64,000 bases of DNA, from the NCBI RefSeq assembly GCF_010468565.1, contig NZ_WUEG01000004.1:186001-250000 (forward strand). Reading direction: 5' to 3'. The position numbers were made by a program, and so were the translations under genes. Under the pieces are notes generated by a model. The model saw only the letters and a program-made list of their open reading frames with translations, did not search any database and had not been told where the DNA came from. Source of the DNA: Allomuricauda sp. TY007. GTDB taxonomy: Bacteria; Bacteroidota; Bacteroidia; Flavobacteriales; Flavobacteriaceae. Below are positions 9,857-17,526 of the stretch, in pieces. How positions within the stretch are numbered: position 1 is the stretch's first letter; each line of letters starts with the position of its first letter.

Positions 9857-10603
9857 ATGAAGATTTTAGTTTGCATAAGCAACGTACCGGATACTACTTC
9901 CAAAATCAATTTTACGGAAGGCGATACCAAGTTTGACACAAACGGGGTTCAATTTGTTATTAATCCAAATGATGAGTTTGGTCTTACCCGGGCCATGTGG
10001 TTCAAGGAAAAACAAGGAGCGACCGTCCACGTAGTCAATGTTGGCGGGGCCCAGACTGAGCCGACCATTAGAAAGGCCCTGGCCATTGGTGCCGATGAGG
10101 CCATTCGGGTAAATGCCGAACCAACGGACGGCTTTTTTGTGGCCCAACAGTTGGCCGAAGTGGTCAAAAATGGAGAATACGACCTAATTATTGCCGGTAG
10201 GGAATCCATTGACTATAACGGGGGCATGGTCCCAGGAATACTAGCCACTTTGTTGAATATAAACTTTGTGAACACCTGTATAGGTTTGGAAATCGAAGGA
10301 AATACCGCAACCGCAATTCGCGAAATTGATGGAGGTAAGGAAAAAATAAGCACTTCCCTCCCATTGGTTATCGGTGGACAAAAAGGATTGGTAGAGGAAA
10401 GCGACCTTCGCATCCCTAACATGAGAGGTATCATGATGGCCCGTAAAAAAGCATTGAACGTGGTAGAACCCGTTGAAGCCACTCAACCCACTCAAGACCA
10501 AAAATTTGAAAAACCTGCTGCCAAAGGACCCGTTAAATTGGTCGATGCCGGTAATGTAGGGGAATTGGTCGAACTGCTGCACAACGAAGCAAAAGTTATC
10601 TAA
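9857..10603 (+). CDS. etfB: Electron transfer flavoprotein, beta subunit
   Basis: Binds AMP structurally and, with EtfA, carries electrons from acyl-CoA dehydrogenases and related flavoenzymes to the respiratory chain. The 248-residue protein starts MKILVCISNVPDT and has NPNDEFGLTRAM, AGRESIDYNGGMVPGILA and the C-terminal PNMRGIMMARKK region that contacts partner dehydrogenases. It is followed after 15 bases by etfA, so the two form one operon. The 28-bp palindrome overlapping its promoter suggests control by a dedicated regulator, plausibly linked to fatty-acid or branched-chain amino-acid breakdown. Confidence 0.96.
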   Translation: MKILVCISNVPDTTSKINFTEGDTKFDTNGVQFVINPNDEFGLTRAMWFKEKQGATVHVVNVGGAQTEPTIRKALAIGADEAIRVNAEPTDGFFVAQQLAEVVKNGEYDLIIAGRESIDYNGGMVPGILATLLNINFVNTCIGLEIEGNTATAIREIDGGKEKISTSLPLVIGGQKGLVEESDLRIPNMRGIMMARKKALNVVEPVEATQPTQDQKFEKPAAKGPVKLVDAGNVGELVELLHNEAKVI

Positions 10604-10618
10604 ACAAGATTAGAAATT

Positions 10619-11587
10619 ATGTCAGTACTAGTATATACAGAATCCCTCAAGGGAAAATTCAAAAAAAATGCCTTCGAAGTGGCCTCTTACGCACATAAAG
10701 TGGCCCAGGATTTAGGCACAACCGTAACAGCGGTCTCTTTTAATGCCGAGGACGATGCCTCATTGGGAACCTACGGGGTCTCTAAAGTTTTGAAGATATC
10801 GGACGATTCCTTGGCCACCTTCAATGCCAAAGCCTATGCTGATGTATTGGCCCAGGCTGCAAAAGCGGAAGATACCAAAGTAATTATATTGAGTTCCAGC
10901 GCGGACAGTAAATTTTTGGCTCCTATCCTAACAGCTAAATTGACCGCAGGATATGTACCCAACGTAGTGGCCGCACCCGAAAGCACCTCACCTTTTATAG
11001 TAAAACGAACCGCTTTCAGTAACAAAGGGTTTGCCTTGACAGAGATTTCGTCAGATATCAAGATAATCGGGGTTTCCAGCAACGCTTTTGGAGTAGTGGA
11101 AAATAGTGTTTCCGCCTCTGTTGAAGACTTTGTACCATCCTTGGGCGACAACGCCTTTGCGGTTAAATCCGTAGAAGTGGACAGAATAGTTGGAAAAGCG
11201 ACCATCGCCGATGCCGATATCGTTGTCTCAGGAGGTCGCGGACTCAAAGGACCTGAAAATTGGGGCATGATAGAAGAATTGGCCGATGTTTTGGGGGCTG
11301 CCACAGCATGCTCCAAACCAGTTTCGGATATGGGATGGCGCCCGCACAGCGAACACGTTGGCCAAACAGGTAAGCCGGTTGCGAGCAATCTGTACATTGC
11401 CATCGGAATTTCCGGAGCCATTCAGCATTTGGCAGGTACCAACGCTTCCAAGGTAAAAGTGGTCATCAACAACGACCCAGAAGCACCTTTCTTTAAGGCA
11501 GCGGATTACGGAATAGTCGGGGATGCCTTCGAGGTTGTGCCCAAACTCATCGAAAAATTAAAAGAATTTAAAGCCCAAAACGCTTAA
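10619..11587 (+). CDS. etfA: Electron transfer flavoprotein, alpha subunit
   Basis: FAD-binding partner of EtfB. The 322-residue protein has the N-terminal ETF fold and a C-terminal FAD domain with SGGRGLKGPENWGMIEELA, SDMGWRPHSEHVGQTGK and the NNDPEAPFFKAADYGIVGD signature; all key segments are present. Second gene of the etfBA operon; a strong hairpin 24 bases downstream closes the transcript. Confidence 0.96.
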   Translation: MSVLVYTESLKGKFKKNAFEVASYAHKVAQDLGTTVTAVSFNAEDDASLGTYGVSKVLKISDDSLATFNAKAYADVLAQAAKAEDTKVIILSSSADSKFLAPILTAKLTAGYVPNVVAAPESTSPFIVKRTAFSNKGFALTEISSDIKIIGVSSNAFGVVENSVSASVEDFVPSLGDNAFAVKSVEVDRIVGKATIADADIVVSGGRGLKGPENWGMIEELADVLGAATACSKPVSDMGWRPHSEHVGQTGKPVASNLYIAIGISGAIQHLAGTNASKVKVVINNDPEAPFFKAADYGIVGDAFEVVPKLIEKLKEFKAQNA

Positions 11588-11610
11588 ATTTTGTTAATTT
11601 GCCCATTGCA

Positions 11611-11660
11611 AGGGGCTGTTCAGATAACTGGTAAAGCCACTTATTTGAACGGCCCTTTTG
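11611..11660 (+). terminator. Terminator after etfA
   Basis: Arms AGGGGCTGTTCA (11611-11622) and TGAACGGCCCTT (11646-11657) pair over 12 bases with two G-U wobbles, followed by TTTTG. It sits between etfA and the next gene. Confidence 0.65.
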
Positions 11661-11664
11661 CTTT

Positions 11665-11670
11665 AGGAGG
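11665..11670 (+). promoter_or_regulatory. Unusually strong Shine-Dalgarno site
   Basis: A perfect AGGAGG six bases before the ATG at 11677. Most genes in this window show no such site, as expected for Bacteroidota, so this one stands out. Confidence 0.6.
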
Positions 11671-11676
11671 AGATAT

Positions 11677-12306
11677 ATGAGTTTAGTACGATTAAAAATA
11701 AAGGGAATATCATACAGCCAAACACAAAATGGCGCGTATGCCCTTATTTTAAATGAAGAAGAGGGAGACCGAAAACTCCCCATTGTTATAGGCGCATTTG
11801 AAGCACAGTCCATTGCCATTGCATTGGAAAAAGAGATAAAACCGCCCAGACCCTTGACCCACGACTTGTTCAAAAACTTTGCGGACAGATTTCAGATTGT
11901 GGTCAAGCAGGTGATTATCCACAAATTGGTGGATGGCGTTTTTTATTCCAGCATTATTTGCGAGCGTGATAACAATGAGGAAATCATCGACGCCCGGACC
12001 AGCGATGCCATTGCGCTTGCACTCAGGTTTAACGCTCCTATTTTTACTTACAAGACCATTTTGGACAAAGCTGGAATCTTCCTAAAATTCTCTTCCAAAG
12101 AAAAAGAGGAAGGTGAGGACGATAGCATTATGGTCGATGAAATCCTTCAAGAAGGGGAAGCAGTAGAGATCGAATCTGGTTCCGACACCCATGGATACAG
12201 AGAAATGTCCCTTCAAGAACTCCATAAAGAACTGGATAAGGCAGTAGCCAGCGAAGACTACGAAAAGGCTGCCAAATTGAGGGATGAAATTTCCAAGCGC
12301 AAATAA
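11677..12306 (+). CDS. Bifunctional nuclease family protein (DUF151) with UvrB/UvrC motif
   Basis: A 209-residue protein with a DUF151/bifunctional-nuclease domain at about residues 1-135 (KIKGISYSQTQNGAYALIL, PIVIGAFEAQSIAIALE and DARTSDAIALALRFNAPIF are typical). A short UvrB/UvrC interaction helix pair follows at the C-terminus (LHKELDKAVASEDYEKAAKLRDEI). The UVR motif is known to mediate contacts in UvrABC and Clp systems, so a DNA-repair or stress role is possible. DUF151 nuclease activity was reported for a plant homolog; it is untested here. The strong AGGAGG site fixes the start. Confidence 0.9.
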   Translation: MSLVRLKIKGISYSQTQNGAYALILNEEEGDRKLPIVIGAFEAQSIAIALEKEIKPPRPLTHDLFKNFADRFQIVVKQVIIHKLVDGVFYSSIICERDNNEEIIDARTSDAIALALRFNAPIFTYKTILDKAGIFLKFSSKEKEEGEDDSIMVDEILQEGEAVEIESGSDTHGYREMSLQELHKELDKAVASEDYEKAAKLRDEISKRK

Positions 12307-12319
12307 ACCACCAACGTAC

Positions 12320-13780
12320 ATGGCGAAAAAGACCCAAAGTTTACTGATACTTTTATTCCTTTGTTCGGTCGCTTTCGGCCAAAATTCGTTGCCCGCAGAT
12401 TCACTTAACATTGCCATTGGCTCCACTATTACAGATAGCGTAGCCCAACAGGAAGCCACAGAAATCATACCCAACCAAGGGTTTACCATTACCACTTTGC
12501 TGCGTGGTGCTTTGGGTATGGCAGCGCTCATTTTTATTTCATTTTTGTTCAGTTCCAACAGAAAAGCCATCAATTGGAAAACGGTGGGCATAGGCCTATC
12601 CCTCCAAATTTTGATAGCCATTGGAGTACTAAAGGTCCGTTTTATTCAATACCTATTCGATCAAGTCGGAAACATTTTTGTAAATATTTTGGACTTTACC
12701 CGGGCAGGAAGCCAATTCCTATTTGAAGGACTTGTGGTGGACATGGACACCTTCGGCTATATTTTTGCCTTTCAGGTATTGCCGACCATTATATTTTTCT
12801 CAGCCCTAACCTCTGTTCTCTATTACTTGGGAGTGATTCAGGTAGTGGTAAAATGGATGGCATGGCTGCTTTCAAAAAGTTTGGGCATTTCTGGAGCGGA
12901 AAGCCTTTCCGTGGCAGGTAACATTTTTTTGGGACAGACCGAGGCACCTTTGCTGATCAAAGCCTATCTGGAAAAAATGAACAAGTCCGAAATCCTTTTG
13001 GTGATGATTGGCGGCATGGCCACTGTTGCCGGAGCCGTTTTGGCCGCTTATATTGGGTTTTTAGGGGGCGACGACCCCGAACTACGCTTGGTATTTGCCA
13101 AGCACCTTTTGGCCGCATCGGTAATGGCTGCACCCGGCGCCATTGTCATTTCAAAGATATTATATCCCCAAACGGAAAAAGTAAATACCGATGTTGAGGT
13201 TTCCTCCGAAAAAATTGGTGCAAACATCTTGGATGCCATTGCCAACGGAACTACCGAAGGCTTAAAACTCGCTTTGAACGTTGGGGCCATGCTCTTGGTT
13301 TTTGTGGCCTTTATCGCCATGATCAACGGTATTTTGGGTTGGGTCGGTGATATAACCACCTTTAATAATTGGATTGCCGCCAATTCCCCGTACACCGAAT
13401 TTTCCTTGGAAGCCATTCTAGGAACCATATTCGCACCGCTTATGTGGTTGATAGGTGTTGCCAATGAAGACATTATGCTCATGGGGCAACTGCTCGGGAT
13501 AAAACTGGCCGCAAGCGAATTTGTAGGGTATATTCAATTGGCCGATCTTAAAAATGTGGCAAGCGGAGTGCACTTCACTTACAACAAATCGGTAATCATG
13601 GCCACCTACATGCTCTGTGGCTTTGCCAACTTTGCCTCCATCGGTATTCAAATTGGAGGTATAGGGTCATTGGCGCCAGGTCAACGTAAAGTACTTTCCT
13701 CTTTTGGGATGAAAGCTGTTTTGGGCGGGTCATTGGCCTCATTGTTGTCGGCAACCATTGCTGGGATGATTTTAGGGTAA
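12320..13780 (+). CDS. Concentrative nucleoside transporter (CNT/NupC family)
   Basis: Imports nucleosides with Na+ or H+ across the inner membrane. The 486-residue protein has a signal-like N-terminus (MAKKTQSLLILLFLCSVAFGQ), a short periplasmic linker, then the CNT domain: VKWMAWLLSKSLGISGAESLSVAGNIFLGQTEAPLLIK, the Gly-rich MIGGMATVAGAVLAAYIGFLG hairpin, and the C-terminal MCGFANFASIGIQIGG-type segment (here MLCGFANFASIGIQIGGIG). All CNT hallmarks are present. The ATG at 12320 starts 13 bases after the DUF151 stop; the longer frame from 12284 would overlap that gene. Likely second gene of that operon. It fits with the deoxynucleoside kinases and thyA nearby. Confidence 0.93.
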   Translation: MAKKTQSLLILLFLCSVAFGQNSLPADSLNIAIGSTITDSVAQQEATEIIPNQGFTITTLLRGALGMAALIFISFLFSSNRKAINWKTVGIGLSLQILIAIGVLKVRFIQYLFDQVGNIFVNILDFTRAGSQFLFEGLVVDMDTFGYIFAFQVLPTIIFFSALTSVLYYLGVIQVVVKWMAWLLSKSLGISGAESLSVAGNIFLGQTEAPLLIKAYLEKMNKSEILLVMIGGMATVAGAVLAAYIGFLGGDDPELRLVFAKHLLAASVMAAPGAIVISKILYPQTEKVNTDVEVSSEKIGANILDAIANGTTEGLKLALNVGAMLLVFVAFIAMINGILGWVGDITTFNNWIAANSPYTEFSLEAILGTIFAPLMWLIGVANEDIMLMGQLLGIKLAASEFVGYIQLADLKNVASGVHFTYNKSVIMATYMLCGFANFASIGIQIGGIGSLAPGQRKVLSSFGMKAVLGGSLASLLSATIAGMILG

Positions 13781-13885
13781 CCTTTCACCCTTCACCCCCT
13801 CACAGTTAATAAACTCTTCATAAGTCTTTTGCCTTTTTGTTTCCAAAAAACACTTATTGAAGTAATTTCGATGGATTGATTTTTT

Positions 13886-13973
13886 GTCACATCGAGCTGT
13901 CACTCTGAGCGCAGTCGAAGGGGTAGTCGAGATATCTTGGATTTCTCCTCATTTCATTCGTTCGAAATGACAT
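13886..13973. repeat. REP-like intergenic repeat, copy a
   Basis: Bounded by GTCAC and ATGACAT, with the phrases CTGAGCGCAGTCGAAGG and TCGAAATGACAT. Part of a 317-base gap between the nucleoside transporter and thyA that contains no gene. Confidence 0.6.
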
Positions 13974-14002
13974 AAGAAAACAGTCAAAAAATATACAAAG
14001 AC

Positions 14003-14078
14003 GTCAGTTTGAGTGAAATTCCGAAAACTGATTTCTCGATACAATTTTCCGCAAGCGGAAAACCACTCGAAATGACAT
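14003..14078. repeat. REP-like intergenic repeat, copy b
   Basis: Bounded by GTCAG and ATGACAT, with an internal hairpin TTTTCCGCAAGCGGAAAA. It ends 20 bases before thyA, so it lies in the thyA leader region. Confidence 0.6.
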
Positions 14079-14097
14079 AAGTAACGAAACAGGCAGC

Positions 14098-14922
14098 ATG
14101 AAACAGTACCACGACCTTCTAAAACACGTATTGGAGCACGGGAACCAAAAAGGGGACCGTACAGGAACAGGAACCTTGAGCGTTTTTGGTTATCAAATGC
14201 GGTTCGACCTCTCCGAAGGATTCCCCATGGTGACCACCAAAAAATTGCATCTCAAATCCATTGTCCATGAATTGTTATGGTTTTTAAAGGGGGATACCAA
14301 TGTCGCCTATCTGCAAGAGAATGGCGTACGTATTTGGAACGAGTGGGCCGATGAAAATGGTGATTTGGGCCCCGTGTACGGACACCAATGGCGCAATTGG
14401 AACAGTGAGGAAATTGACCAGATCAAGGATGTGGTGGAAACCTTGAAGAACAATCCAAATAGCCGCAGAATGTTGGTTTCTGCTTGGAACCCCAGCGTTA
14501 TGCCCGATACTTCGGTGTCGTTTGCAGAAAATGTGGCGAACGGTAAGGCCGCACTCCCACCCTGCCATGCTTTTTTCCAATTTTATGTGGCCAATGGCAA
14601 ACTTTCCTGCCAATTGTACCAACGTAGTGCGGACATTTTTTTGGGTGTACCTTTTAACATTGCGTCTTACGCCCTGTTTACTATGATGATGGCACAAGTT
14701 TGTGGCTACCAGCCCGGAGAGTTTATCCACACCTTTGGTGACGCGCACATTTACAACAACCATTTGGAGCAAGTGCAGCTGCAATTGAGCCGCGACCCAC
14801 GCCCTTTGCCCACCATGAAATTGAACACCGAAGTAAAGGATATTTTTGACTTTACTTTTGATGATTTTGAGCTCTTGAACTACGACCCGCATCCGCATAT
14901 TAAGGGGGTTGTAGCGGTGTAA
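14098..14922 (+). CDS. thyA: Thymidylate synthase
   Basis: Makes dTMP from dUMP with methylene-tetrahydrofolate as carbon donor and reductant. The 274-residue protein has [11 protein letters not shown] near the start, the catalytic cysteine Cys156 in [11 protein letters not shown], and [20 protein letters not shown] for folate and dUMP binding. It ends [10 protein letters not shown] with the expected C-terminal Val. Length fits the family. The dihydrofolate that it releases is recycled by folA at 20236-20733, which here is a separate locus. Confidence 0.97.
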   Translation: MKQYHDLLKHVLEHGNQKGDRTGTGTLSVFGYQMRFDLSEGFPMVTTKKLHLKSIVHELLWFLKGDTNVAYLQENGVRIWNEWADENGDLGPVYGHQWRNWNSEEIDQIKDVVETLKNNPNSRRMLVSAWNPSVMPDTSVSFAENVANGKAALPPCHAFFQFYVANGKLSCQLYQRSADIFLGVPFNIASYALFTMMMAQVCGYQPGEFIHTFGDAHIYNNHLEQVQLQLSRDPRPLPTMKLNTEVKDIFDFTFDDFELLNYDPHPHIKGVVAV

Positions 14923-14947
14923 CCGCCTTAAAGGCTACCGTTTTTTA
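14910..14947 (+). terminator. Probable thyA terminator
   Basis: The end of thyA and the following bases can pair GTAGC with GCTAC, with an inner GCCTTAAAGGC hairpin, followed by TTTTTTATT. Two alternative stems exist, so the exact fold is uncertain. Confidence 0.5.
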
Positions 14948-15021
14948 TTATTATATTGGGTAATAAAGTTTTTTTTATTTCCATAAATGAGTAATAGTAT
15001 ACAATTAATAAGCAGGGAGAC

Positions 15022-15927
15022 TTGAATAAAATCTCTACAATTACAAGAAGAAATATATTTGACTTTATTCAAGTTGAAGGTTTTTGGTGGTCAGGACGAT
15101 TAGAAGAGGCAGATTTTCTATCGAGAATGTTTGATTTGGACAGCATGCCGTCTTATGATAGTAGATTCCAAAATGCAGCAGGCGATATTTGGCAACATAG
15201 GGTAAACAACCCTAACGATTGGGAAGATAATTGGATTTTTTATGATGATAGATTCAATTTATTGAACTGTGATGACTCCATTTTTTTGGACTTCTTATGT
15301 GAAATGATACATCCACTGGTAAGAGGAGAATCGTCTGAAGTTAACAAAATGCTTCAAATATTTAATGACAATCTAAAAGAAGACAATTTTGAGTTAGTTG
15401 AAAAAACTCGGATTTCTAACAAACCAATATTCATTGGGAGACTTAAAATCACAGGAAAAGACTCTATTGAAAAAAAAGGTCAAAACATTAAAAAAATCCT
15501 TACTGCTGATTATGTTTCTCAACAAATTAATTTAATGGAGTCTTCAATTGAAAATTCTCCACATATTTCTATTGGTCTTGCAAAAGAACTAATCGAAACA
15601 TCTTGTAAATCAATTTTTGAAGAAAGGGATGAAGTTTATGACAAAAACTGGGACTTAACTAGATTAATGAAGGAAACAACAAAATTATTAAAGCTGACTC
15701 CTGATGACATTCCAAATGAAGCAAAAGCAGCAAGTTCCATTAAACAAATACTAGGTAGCTTATCGTCAGTTGTACAAGGAATTGGAGAAGTTAGAAATGA
15801 ATATGGAAGTGGGCACGGAAAAGATGGAAAATTTAAGGATTTGCAACCAAGGCATGCCAAATTAGCCGTCGGAGCTGCATCAACTTTAGCAATCTATCTA
15901 TTGGAAACACATAAACTCAAAATTTAA
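15022..15927 (+). CDS. Abortive-infection family protein, AbiJ N-terminal-like plus Abi_C
   Basis: A 301-residue protein that resembles phage-defence proteins. The N-terminal ~100 residues (TRRNIFDFIQVEGFWWSGRLEE, AAGDIWQHRVNNPNDWEDNW) look like an AbiJ N-terminal domain of the NTD3 type. The C-terminal part (RNEYGSGHGKDGK, ARHAKLAVGAASTLAIYLLETH-like) matches the abortive-infection C-terminal domain, Abi_C. The domain names are from memory of these families. The gene starts at TTG after GGGAG; an overlapping ATG frame just upstream (14987-15025) ends at TTGA, so the true N-terminus may differ. The gene is visibly AT-richer than thyA and lies in a repeat-rich patch, which suggests acquisition by transfer. 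Expected role: growth arrest on phage infection. Confidence 0.75.
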   Translation: MNKISTITRRNIFDFIQVEGFWWSGRLEEADFLSRMFDLDSMPSYDSRFQNAAGDIWQHRVNNPNDWEDNWIFYDDRFNLLNCDDSIFLDFLCEMIHPLVRGESSEVNKMLQIFNDNLKEDNFELVEKTRISNKPIFIGRLKITGKDSIEKKGQNIKKILTADYVSQQINLMESSIENSPHISIGLAKELIETSCKSIFEERDEVYDKNWDLTRLMKETTKLLKLTPDDIPNEAKAASSIKQILGSLSSVVQGIGEVRNEYGSGHGKDGKFKDLQPRHAKLAVGAASTLAIYLLETHKLKI

Positions 15928-15947
15928 CTGTTTAAGACCCGCTAGCA

Positions 15948-15975
15948 CCCGCTAGCGCGAGCCTCTAGGCTCGTG
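15948..15975. repeat. 28-bp direct repeat, left copy
   Basis: CCCGCTAGC followed by a hairpin GCGAGCC-TCTA-GGCTCGT. It recurs with two mismatches at 16556-16583. The two copies lie on either side of the NTF2-like gene. Adjacent bases 16018-16042 carry another GC-rich hairpin built on CCTGC/GCAGG. Confidence 0.7.
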
Positions 15976-16080
15976 ACCAGTACACCTTACTGATCCAAAA
16001 ATGGAACGAGCGTGACGCCTGTCTGCCGACAAAGGCAGGCCTGCATCAACAATTAGGAAGTTTATAAGAAAAAATCGGTT

Positions 16081-16548
16081 ATGAAAACACATTTAAAAAT
16101 TTCAGTTTCTATTTTTTTGATTCTCTTCGCCAGTGACCGCATTGCCGCACAGGATGCCACAGAAGCCCATAAAGACTCATTAAATACGGTCATAGAAAAC
16201 TATTACGAGTTGAACCTCAAAATATTTCAGGCAAACTCAACAATCGAGGATATTGATAGTGTCTTTCAGCTTTTTACAGATGATTTTGAATACGTCCATC
16301 CAAAATATGGCGGGACTTACACAAGAGAAGATCTGTACAACGGATATGCCAGGAACCAAAAAAATGGAGGTTACGACGGGACAGTCACGAATATAAAGAT
16401 CATCAATAAAATCATCGGGCTGAACGCTGTTGTTATACAAAGAATATTTGTGGAAAAAAAAGAGGATGGGATCAAGGAAGGAGAACCACAAATGACACTT
16501 TTCGAGTTCAAAAACGGAAAAATATCCCGGATTTTTGAATATTGGTAG
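16081..16548 (+). CDS. Exported NTF2-like/SnoaL-like protein
   Basis: A 155-residue protein with a signal peptide (about residues 1-24, ending IAAQ) and a cone-like NTF2/SnoaL fold: an N-terminal helix (LNTVIENYYELNLKIF), the LFTDDFEYVHPKYGGTYTREDLYNGY segment, and alternating strands ending in FEFKNGKISRIFEYW. Such domains act as small-molecule-binding or isomerase folds; no catalytic residues can be named with confidence. It is flanked by 28-bp direct repeats and may be a small insertion cassette. Confidence 0.75.
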   Translation: MKTHLKISVSIFLILFASDRIAAQDATEAHKDSLNTVIENYYELNLKIFQANSTIEDIDSVFQLFTDDFEYVHPKYGGTYTREDLYNGYARNQKNGGYDGTVTNIKIINKIIGLNAVVIQRIFVEKKEDGIKEGEPQMTLFEFKNGKISRIFEYW

Positions 16549-16555
16549 TGAAGCC

Positions 16556-16583
16556 CCCGCTAGCACGAGCCTCTTGGCTCGTG
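16556..16583. repeat. 28-bp direct repeat, right copy
   Basis: CCCGCTAGC plus the perfect hairpin GCACGAGCC-TCTT-GGCTCGTGC. Same element as 15948-15975. It also encodes the last residues and stop of the minus-strand small gene at 16560-16778. Confidence 0.7.
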
Positions 16584-16778
16584 CCAATCACAACTCTTCA
16601 ACACCGTACTTATACCCCGCAAAGCAGCGGCCACATTTTGGATTTCCCTTCTCAAAAAGACTCCTTCTTCCAAATAAAAAAGCATGTCAATTCCCAACTC
16701 CAACTCTTTAGCGAGGTCAGAAGGAGATGCATAAGCATCTTTAAACAAGTCCAAAAATTTTCTCTCACTTTCGGTCAT
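16560..16778 (-). CDS. Small hypothetical protein with repeat-derived C-terminus
   Basis: A 72-residue ORF with no recognised family. The first ~60 residues (SERKFLDLFKDAYASPSDLAKELELGIDMLFYLEEGVFLRREIQNVAAALRGI) are amphipathic and helical and look like a real protein. The final ten residues (CDWHEPRGSC) and the stop come from the 28-bp hairpin repeat, so the original C-terminus was probably replaced by repeat insertion. TACATTTG just upstream (minus strand, near 16786) fits a -7 promoter box, giving an almost leaderless transcript. Confidence 0.5.
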   Translation of the reverse strand: MTESERKFLDLFKDAYASPSDLAKELELGIDMLFYLEEGVFLRREIQNVAAALRGISTVLKSCDWHEPRGSC

Positions 16779-16869
16779 GGTTCAAATGTAATCAACCCAA
16801 ATAAATGAAACGTCATAACAAATTATGACCTTGGACGCCAAAATCAATGTATAGAGAAAAAATCGTGTA

Positions 16870-16966
16870 GTCATGCTGAACTCGCCTGCCGGCAAAGGCA
16901 GGTTTCAGCATCCCATCAAAATAGGCAAACAGGCTTGTGAGACCCTGAATCAAGTTCAGGGTGACG
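16870..16966. repeat. REP-like repeat of the CCTGAA-CAAG-TTCAGG type
   Basis: Runs from GTCATGCTGAA to GTTCAGGGTGACGG with an inner CCTGCCGGCAAAGGCAGG hairpin. The arrangement TTTCAG-ATCCCATC, then TGAGA-CCTGAA-CAAGTTCAGG-TGACG, recurs at 40425-40503. No gene lies in 16779-17054 apart from this element. Confidence 0.65.
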
Positions 16967-17054
16967 GAAAAACAGTTGAGACAGAAACAGAAACAATATT
17001 TATCTGTGTAAAATCGTACATTTGATTGAATTCATAACAAACACAATCAAACCC

Positions 17055-17480
17055 ATGAAACCCATCATCACCCTATTTGCCGCACTGTTATTTGCCAGTT
17101 GTGGCGAGCAAGCCAAAAAAGAAACCACCGAAAAACAGGAAGAAGAAACTGTGGAAAAAACAGAAGAAGTAACGGGGCCTCAATTGCGCCACGTAGTATT
17201 GTTCAAATTTAAGGAAACCTCTTCGCAGGCCGATATACAACAGGTGGAAGAGGCATTCAATGCCCTGCCTTCAAAAATTTCGGAAATAAAAGGCTATGAA
17301 TGGGGCAAAAACAATAGCCCGGAGAATTTGAACAAAGGACTTACGCACTGTTTCTTTTTAACTTTTGATAACGAAGCTGATCGCGACACCTACCTTACCC
17401 ATCCCGACCATGTAGCGTTTGGCGACATTGCAGGCCCACATATTGCGGATGTAACCGTGGTGGATTACTGGACGAAATAG
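17055..17480 (+). CDS. Dabb-domain lipoprotein
   Basis: A 141-residue lipoprotein with a stress-responsive alpha/beta-barrel (Dabb) domain. The lipobox is LFASC with the lipidated Cys16. A Glu/Lys-rich linker follows, then the Dabb fold from about residue 50 (LRHVVLFKFKETSSQADIQQVEEAF, EWGKNNSPENLNKGLTHCFFLTF, HPDHVAFGDIAGPHIADVTVVDYW). The ATG at 17055 gives a proper lipoprotein signal; an upstream frame start at 17022 falls on the -7 box TACATTTG (17017-17024) and is rejected. Function unknown; Dabb domains form dimeric small-molecule-binding barrels. Confidence 0.85.
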   Translation: MKPIITLFAALLFASCGEQAKKETTEKQEEETVEKTEEVTGPQLRHVVLFKFKETSSQADIQQVEEAFNALPSKISEIKGYEWGKNNSPENLNKGLTHCFFLTFDNEADRDTYLTHPDHVAFGDIAGPHIADVTVVDYWTK

Positions 17481-17526
17481 ACCAACCCCTCCTTGGAGAA
17501 TCGATAATTGAGCAAATTTGAACTTT

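Noticed and set aside
10834..11421. 195-residue antisense ORF in etfA
   Set aside because: Contained in a certain gene with strong conserved motifs on the sense strand.
11677..12306. DUF151 gene as a UvrC-type repair protein
   Set aside because: Only the short UVR helix motif is shared; the main domain is DUF151.
14284..14898. 204-residue antisense ORF in thyA
   Set aside because: Sense thyA is complete with its catalytic Cys; antisense frame has no features.
15022..16548. Abi gene and NTF2-like gene as a toxin-antitoxin pair
   Set aside because: They are 153 bases apart with a repeat between, and the second has a signal peptide, so it cannot act on a cytosolic toxin.
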